DNA from: Epiperipatus broadwayi
Taxonomy: Eukaryota > Onychophora > Udeonychophora > Euonychophora > Peripatidae
Reading direction: 5' to 3'
Length of the DNA stretch: 64,000 nt
Assembly: GCA_028023455.1 (NCBI GenBank)
Contig: JAQFVV010006221.1
Span: 10,654,825 to 10,718,824, forward strand
A model generated the notes under the pieces. It was not told where the DNA came from and searched no databases. It was given only the letters and a program-made list of their open reading frames with translations. The translations under genes and the position numbers were made by a program. Each line of letters opens with the position of its first letter. The stretch's first letter is position 1. Positions 59,179 through 64,000 of the stretch are shown here, piece by piece.

Positions 59179-59300
59179 ACTTCTCCTCCTCCTCCTTCCT
59201 TTCATCTTCTTCCTCTTATTATTATCATCATCATTATTATTATTATTATTAGTGTTGTTGTTATTATTATTATTGTTGTTATTGTTATTATTATTATTTT
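59179..59300. repeat. Pyrimidine-rich and TTA/TTG trinucleotide tract
   Basis: CTCCTCCTCC followed by CTTCTTCC, then ATTATTATT and GTTGTTATT units. The poly-Leu reading frame beginning at 59252 is an artefact. Confidence 0.9.
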
Positions 59301-59599
59301 GTTATTTTATCTTTTTTTATGGAAATAGAATGAGTATACTTGTGTTTCTGCTGAAGATAACATATGAAATCATAATGACTAAAATTAATGACAGGATTAA
59401 TGTTTTAAGGAATACTTTTGGGATAAATACTAAAAGAAAATGTATATATATATATTTGAATAAAAAGATTTTTAATAAATATATTTATGTATTTAAGATA
59501 GAAAGTTTTAATCAATGAGGTTTATCATTGTTTAAATATGGATCTAAAATTTCACATCACAGAATGAAATATATAAAAAGAAGTATATGTTGGATATAA

Positions 59600-59900
59600 C
59601 AAAGAATATTAAAAGTGATATATATGGCTGGGAAATTGAACAAATATCACTGATATCATTGAGAAAATTAAATTGCTAAAATATAGTTGGCCTAGACTTG
59701 TATATCGCAAACTGATAATGGATAGAACTATAGAAGTCATAAATTAAAACACAAGAGATTGTAAAATAAATCATATAAGACCATGTATAAGACAGAAAGA
59801 TAAGATAAAAATGTTTAGAGTAATATGAAAAAGAAACGATCCAAATTGAGAGATCAAACTTGGTTAAATCATTATCTTTTAATAGATTGCTGAGAGATGA
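59600..59900 (+). pseudogene. LINE relic, part 4: C-terminal tail
   Basis: KNIKSDIYGWEIEQIS near 59600 and IEKIKLLKYSWPRLVYRKLI near 59660-59720 correspond to the II..I..LKW.WAGH..R block. NTRDCK near 59750 corresponds to W.PRDCK. Highly decayed. Being downstream of parts 1-3 in the same orientation, it is probably the end of the same LINE copy. Confidence 0.55.
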
Positions 59901-59904
59901 AGAT

Positions 59905-61085
59905 ACACCGATAATGATAACTTGGAATGTGATTAATATACTTATGGAATATTTAAATTAAATATGGCTTTAAGCTAAAATAGAACTACTGTTTATTTAA
60001 ATATATGAATGTAAAACATTGTCTACAATTATAAAAGTAATTAAGAAAGATAAAAATAATAATAATAAAAGGATATGAGCCTAAACTGATTTCTAGATTT
60101 TAGAAGTAAACGTACAAAACTCAAATGAAAATCAACTAAAAATAATACAAAATAAAGATAATTGTTAACATGAATCATGTTAAAAATTATTATTTTAAAT
60201 CTAAAAAAAAAAAAAAAGAAAATGAAGTAGCCTGCGATGAAAATTCAGGAAGGATTTGTGTTACAACGTAATTGTGATAATTAAGCTGAAACTGAATCAT
60301 CATTTCAAAATTTCTAACGAATTTTTTAACATTCAAATTTAATTTTTGAATTTTAATGAACAAAAATTTATAGAAAAAAAAAGTATATTTAATTTCATTT
60401 TTTTTTGTTTTGAAAAATCTTCTCAATACTAATTTTAAATTATTTAATTTAAAATAATATATATCTTGCATTTAAATAAAAAATGAGATTAAATAAATTA
60501 AATTAAATTCAAAATTTGTAATTTTAAAAAATATTTATTTGCAAATAAAGCAATACAAAATATATTTTTCAAAACTTAATCAAAATAATGTAGGTTCAAG
60601 TTTAAACATGATAAGAGAAGAAAAAATATTTAAATGGCAAATGTTTAGAATAATCATATATTGCTATTTATATTCTTACTGTAACCCTCACTACACGAAT
60701 AATTAAGAATATAAGCATATGAAGAAATGTTAAAATAAAGAGATTATTTCTTAAAACCAACTAACCTAGCATGAAACAATAAATCTAAAGAAGGTCACAA
60801 AGTTTCCATGAAGATAATAACTTCTAGTTAAGCTAGCCTTAAAATCCACAAACAAAATATTATGAAATAAATTTAATATTCGTCATACCAATAAATAATT
60901 AATAATTAGATCTATGGAATGAATATGAAATTAAAATTATGAATTAAGTAATAAATAAATTAGGATGTAAATGACTAAATGGAAGATAAAAATAACTCAT
61001 AAGTAAATAATAAAATGAAATGAGCTTAAGAGTGAAGAGAAGAGAAAGAAGATGTGTTCGAATAATGAATGATTAAGATTAAACC
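59905..61085. other. AT-rich DNA, no gene recognised
   Basis: No relic, SINE or family repeat seen. The minus-strand frame at 60471-60190 is Phe/Lys/Asn-rich low complexity. Confidence 0.5.
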
Positions 61086-61089
61086 ATTA

Positions 61090-61348
61090 AGCATCACATG
61101 ATCACCATCTCTTATACTAGCGCATAATTGTTTATGCCAACCAAAGTAATCAATGGATGCCAGAAGGCTTGTGCATAAAATACCTATCTAATGCCTATTC
61201 ATCCAATATCCCCAGACTAGTTTCTGGCCTGTGGTCTTCATCAGTGAATAGGCATTAGATAGGGATTTTATGCAAAGCCTTCTGGCATCCATTGATTACT
61301 CTGGTTGGTACAGGGTGGCACTACTGTATGGAGAGTTTTGCCTTGTTT
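61090..61348. repeat. Family A inverted copy
   Basis: Begins with the terminal CATCACATGATCACCATCTC. The left arm reaches the hammerhead region (61209-61246, minus: CTGATGA, GAAA, CTAGTC present, stem II AGACC...GGCCA weak, stem I weak), then an inverted arm resumes at TGAATAGGCATTAGATAGGG and ends GGCACTACTGTATGGAGAGT. Stem I lost its outer pairs where the arms join. Confidence 0.85.
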
Positions 61349-61349
61349 A

Positions 61350-61974
61350 TTGAATGATTAAGATAATAATACAATAAAAGCGAGTGAAGGTGAATCAATT
61401 ATGATAATGAATTAAGATCAAATGAGAATGAAGAAATAAAAGAAAGATCAAGATGAAATAGGAGAACAATGTTGATGATGGAGAATGAGATCTTGAACTA
61501 AAAACTAATATTGTATTAAGTGATAGTAAGATAAAGTAAAATAAAATAGGGATTCCAAGCTTGACAAAACCAGAATATTCACCATAAAGTCAAAACAAGC
61601 TATAAGTTTTAAGACAAAAGAAGAAATTTATACATTAAAGTTATGCTGACTTTAATAAAACTGTGAAAATAACAACTCAAATCCAAGTACAATAAATAAC
61701 TGTAGATATAAAATTTACCATAAATTTAAAATTACACTGCAAATTAGGAACCTATTCTTCTCAGGGTTCAAATAACTTAAATATTATTATTTTACAAGAT
61801 ATACTTGGGTCAGTGAGAGGGATTTTGCCACTACCCAAATATAGCAAACAAAACAGCTCATAATACAAAATAAAATTAACATACAATATTTGGGCAATTC
61901 CAGATAAACTGTATAAAAACCATAAATATTATAAACTTTAAGCTTCAAGAAATACGAATAAACTTTTAATAACT
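61350..61974. other. AT-rich DNA, no gene recognised
   Basis: No repeat family or relic seen. A-rich on the plus strand. Confidence 0.5.
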
Positions 61975-62400
61975 AAACATCACATGATCACCATCTCTAT
62001 ACTAGCACATAATTTGTTGTAAACAAAGGCAAAACTCCCTATACAGTAGTGCCACCCTGTGCCAAACAGAGTAATCAATGGATGCCAGAAGACTTGTGCA
62101 TAAAATCCCTATTTAGTGCCTACTCATCCAATATCCCCAGACTAGTTTCTGGCTTGTGGCCATCATCAGCGAGGAGCCTTGGATCTGAGAGCACTGCACG
62201 TAGATCTTAGGATCTAATGCAACCCTCCAGCAGCCACCTTTTAACTCTACTTTACTACAAAACTATGAAAATGAAATTGAAAACATTGTTAATATCTTCA
62301 ATCTAAGCTCAATAGCTTATATAGTCATATAGGTCTGAAGTCAATTCAGCACCCATACCTTTTGGTGTCTTTGGCTCTTAAACAACCATAGCCACCACTA
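61975..62400 (-). repeat. Family A long copy with intact-looking hammerhead
   Basis: One of the longest single-orientation copies. In minus sense it runs from the AGCCAAAGACACCAAAAGGT end through GGTTGCATTAGATCCTAAGA and the hammerhead to AGGCACTAAATAGGGATTTT, GGCACAGGGTGGCACTACTG, and the terminus GAGATGGTGATCATGTGATG. It serves as the reference for the family layout: about 225 bp before and about 160 bp after the ribozyme. No open frame, no poly(A) tail. Confidence 0.85.
62134..62175 (-). ncRNA. Hammerhead ribozyme motif, family A
   Basis: Minus strand: TCCTCG pairs with TGGGGA (six pairs, two of them G-T). Core CTGATGA, stem II TGGC with GCCA around loop CACAA (four perfect pairs), GAAA, palindromic ACTAGT stem III (first A shared with GAAA), and GTC cleavage triplet. 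All invariant positions that I can check are present. Confidence 0.72.
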
Positions 62401-62427
62401 TCCTATTAGGCAGGATTGGTGTTAAAC

Positions 62428-62550
62428 CATCAAACATCACATGATCACCATCTCTATACTAGCACATAATTTGTTGTAAACAAAGGCAAAACTCCCCATA
62501 CAGGGTGGCACTACTGTATGGGGAGTTTTGCCTTTGTTAATAACTAAACA
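62428..62550. repeat. Family A minimal hairpin copy
   Basis: Terminal CATCACATGATCACCATCTC, TACTAGCACATAATTTGTTG, then GGCAAAACTCCCCATACAG immediately joined to its complement ending GGGGAGTTTTGCCTTTGTT. The loop is only a few bases (GGTGGCACTA region), an extreme deletion derivative. Confidence 0.88.
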
Positions 62551-62554
62551 CCAT

Positions 62555-63388
62555 AACTTACCAACTTTCTTTTATTAAATATTTATGAGCAATGTGGACA
62601 AGATCGGTGAATGATATGGTTCAAATAAACAGGTTAAATCAAGCCTGAGTGTTTTGTCTTTTAATATACTATTTAAAATAATATATGCATTTCAGGTTAA
62701 CAATATTTTGATCACTAAGTGATGATGCCTTAAATGTACTTTTAAAATATAAGGGCTTAACAAAATTATTATGATATACCAATGTCTAGTCAAATACACT
62801 GTATTGTTTGATGATGAATTCAAAATAATAAGATAATGTGTCGATAGCAATAACAATAATAATGTGTATGGTGATTAGCGATAAGATCACAGACAACTAA
62901 ATAAACTGTTAAAACAACAAGATTTATTTACACTATTTACAAATTTTCTTTAAACAACAGAAATAATTGAATATCTATCTATCAGAAACATTATATGAAA
63001 CAAGACAGAGACATTATATAAAACAAGGTATATACCATTGACTACATGCATAATATATAAAATAGTATAGTACAGTGATACCTTCATTATCACTATCATT
63101 ATCGGTTATGTTTCTTTTCTTTTATATTCTAGAACAGAAATGTTAGTTACCAATGTATTCAAATATTTAGGATAAGTGAAAACTTTAAAATGTAAAACTT
63201 AATGTTATAAAGTAGCATGTTACTCTATAGCTATTTTATTTATATCAGAATATGACATAAGGACAATTATTATATGCAGCACAAATAATAATTATTTTTA
63301 TTTGATATGAAGAAATTTATTATATTAATGTAGGGACAGATATCAGAAGTCAAATGAATACATGACATCAAATCTTGCCTATATCCAC
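62555..63388. other. AT-rich DNA, no gene recognised
   Basis: No relic or family repeat seen. Confidence 0.5.
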
Positions 63389-63404
63389 AACATAATCATT
63401 CTAA

Positions 63405-63792
63405 ACAAAGGCAAAACTCCCCATTCAGTAGTGCCACCCTGTGCCAAACAGAGTAATCAATGGATGCCAGAAGGCTTGTGCATAAAATCCCTATCTAGTA
63501 CCTACTCATTCAATATCCCCAGACTAGTTTCTGGCTTGTGGCCATCATCAGTGAGGAGCCTTGGATCTGAGAGCACTGCACCTAGATCTTAGGATCTAAT
63601 GCAACCCTCATGGCCACAAGCCAGAAACTAGTCTGGGGATATTGGATGAGTAGGCACTAGATAGGGATTTTATGCACAAGCCTTCTGGCATCCATTGATT
63701 ACTCTGTTTGGCACAGGGTAGTACTACTGTATGGGGAGTTTTGCCTTTGTTTACAACAAATTATGTGCTAGTATAGAGATGGTGATCATGTG
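63405..63792. mobile_element. Family A inverted-dimer insertion with perfect 15-bp target duplication
   Basis: The direct repeat ACATAATCATTCTAA at 63390-63404 and 63793-63807 flanks the element exactly. The left arm (63405-63609) runs from ACAAAGGCAAAACTCC through the hammerhead region to GATCTAATGCAACCCTC. The right arm, inverted, starts at ATGGCCACAAGCCAG, lacks CTGATGA, and continues to TTTGCCTTTGTTTACAAC and GGTGATCATGTG. A 15-bp duplication and lack of constant short TSD point to retrotransposition, not cut-and-paste. The 63362-63592 reading frame is not a gene. Confidence 0.88.
63516..63557 (-). ncRNA. Hammerhead ribozyme motif, family A (best copy)
   Basis: Minus strand: stem I TCCTCA with TGGGGA (six pairs, one G-T). 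CTGATGA. Stem II TGGC with GCCA around loop CACAA. GAAA. Stem III from palindrome ACTAGT (first A shared with GAAA). GTC, with cleavage expected after this C. Every core position that I can check agrees with the hammerhead consensus. The very short stem III would favour dimer or cotranscriptional activity, as known for newt, schistosome and PLE hammerheads. Confidence 0.75.
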
Positions 63793-64000
63793 ACATAATC
63801 ATTCTAATTATTAATCTGCCATACTAATTCATTGGCAAATCACTGCTTGATGGAAATAAAATGACATTGCACATGTGATCCCTTATTATGCCATACAGAA
63901 GTTTTATAATTATTACTAAGTTTTGATTGGTTTGCTTGTAAACTTATGAAGGTACTACAGCACAATACATACACTATTCACAATTAGGCAAACACTATAG

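Noticed and set aside
59252-59518. Plus-strand frame beginning with a poly-Leu signal-like segment
   Set aside because: The start lies in a TTA/TTG trinucleotide tract and the rest is low-complexity Lys/Ile/Asn; no domain.
63362-63592. 76-codon frame ending in ESTAPRS
   Set aside because: It lies mostly in the left arm of a family A insertion.

Overview
The window is strongly AT-rich (by eye about three quarters A+T). It has no operons, no compact coding and no clear intact gene. It looks like intergenic or intronic DNA from an invertebrate animal. The evidence is tRNA-derived SINEs with poly(A) tails and target-site duplications, non-LTR (LINE) reverse-transcriptase relics, a Penelope-like element (PLE) with a GIY-YIG endonuclease, a Ty3/Gypsy gag relic, DNA transposons with terminal inverted repeats, and long GATA, AT and trinucleotide microsatellites. 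A lophotrochozoan (for example a mollusc) or cnidarian would fit, but I cannot name the species.

Layout. 1-5 kb: AT-rich DNA, a GATA microsatellite (about 1.95-2.31 kb), a tRNA-Gly(UCC)-like sequence (3.3 kb) and a TA-flanked DNA transposon (3.83-5.04 kb). 5-15 kb: an AT microsatellite, a fold-back SINE with a 13-bp target duplication (8.19-8.74 kb), a 707-bp fold-back element (9.19-9.90 kb) and its relative at 14.2 kb, degenerate tandem repeats, and a broken coding relic of unknown origin (12.3-12.95 kb). 15-28 kb: SINEs, LINE 3' ends and nested insertions. 28.7-35.6 kb: a PLE neighbourhood with a decayed reverse transcriptase plus endonuclease copy on the minus strand, an inverted partial copy beside it, a third endonuclease fragment, and a near-perfect 135-bp inverted-repeat MITE (34.35-34.70 kb). 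36-48 kb: mostly unassignable AT-rich DNA with one LINE copy (41.4-42.7 kb). 48.8-53.4 kb: a 4.5-kb repeat-poor block flanked by the same 17-mer, with a promoter-like cluster near its right end. 53.6-54.2 kb: Ty3/Gypsy gag relic. 56.2-59.9 kb: one LINE relic, readable in order through the reverse-transcriptase domain, split by a GC-rich segment, a SINE and several hairpin repeats. 61-63.8 kb: a cluster of hairpin repeats, the last with a perfect 15-bp target duplication.

The most interesting signal is a set of hammerhead ribozyme motifs embedded in at least three unrelated-looking dispersed repeat families (called A, B and D here). I found the core CTGANGA, a paired stem II, GAAA, a short palindromic stem III, a GUC or GUA cleavage triplet and a complementary stem I by pairing bases by hand. 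The best copies are at 63516-63557 and 62134-62175 (family A, minus strand), 28843-28885 (family B, minus) and 33528-33568 (family B, plus). Family D at 9.3, 9.8 and 14.2 kb keeps the architecture with decayed cores. Hammerheads are known in PLEs and in small metazoan retrozymes. The GIY-YIG PLE here is therefore a plausible source or helper, but that link is inference.

All coding matter seen here is decayed, so there is no pathway to describe. The window is an archive of several retroelement systems inserted into one another.
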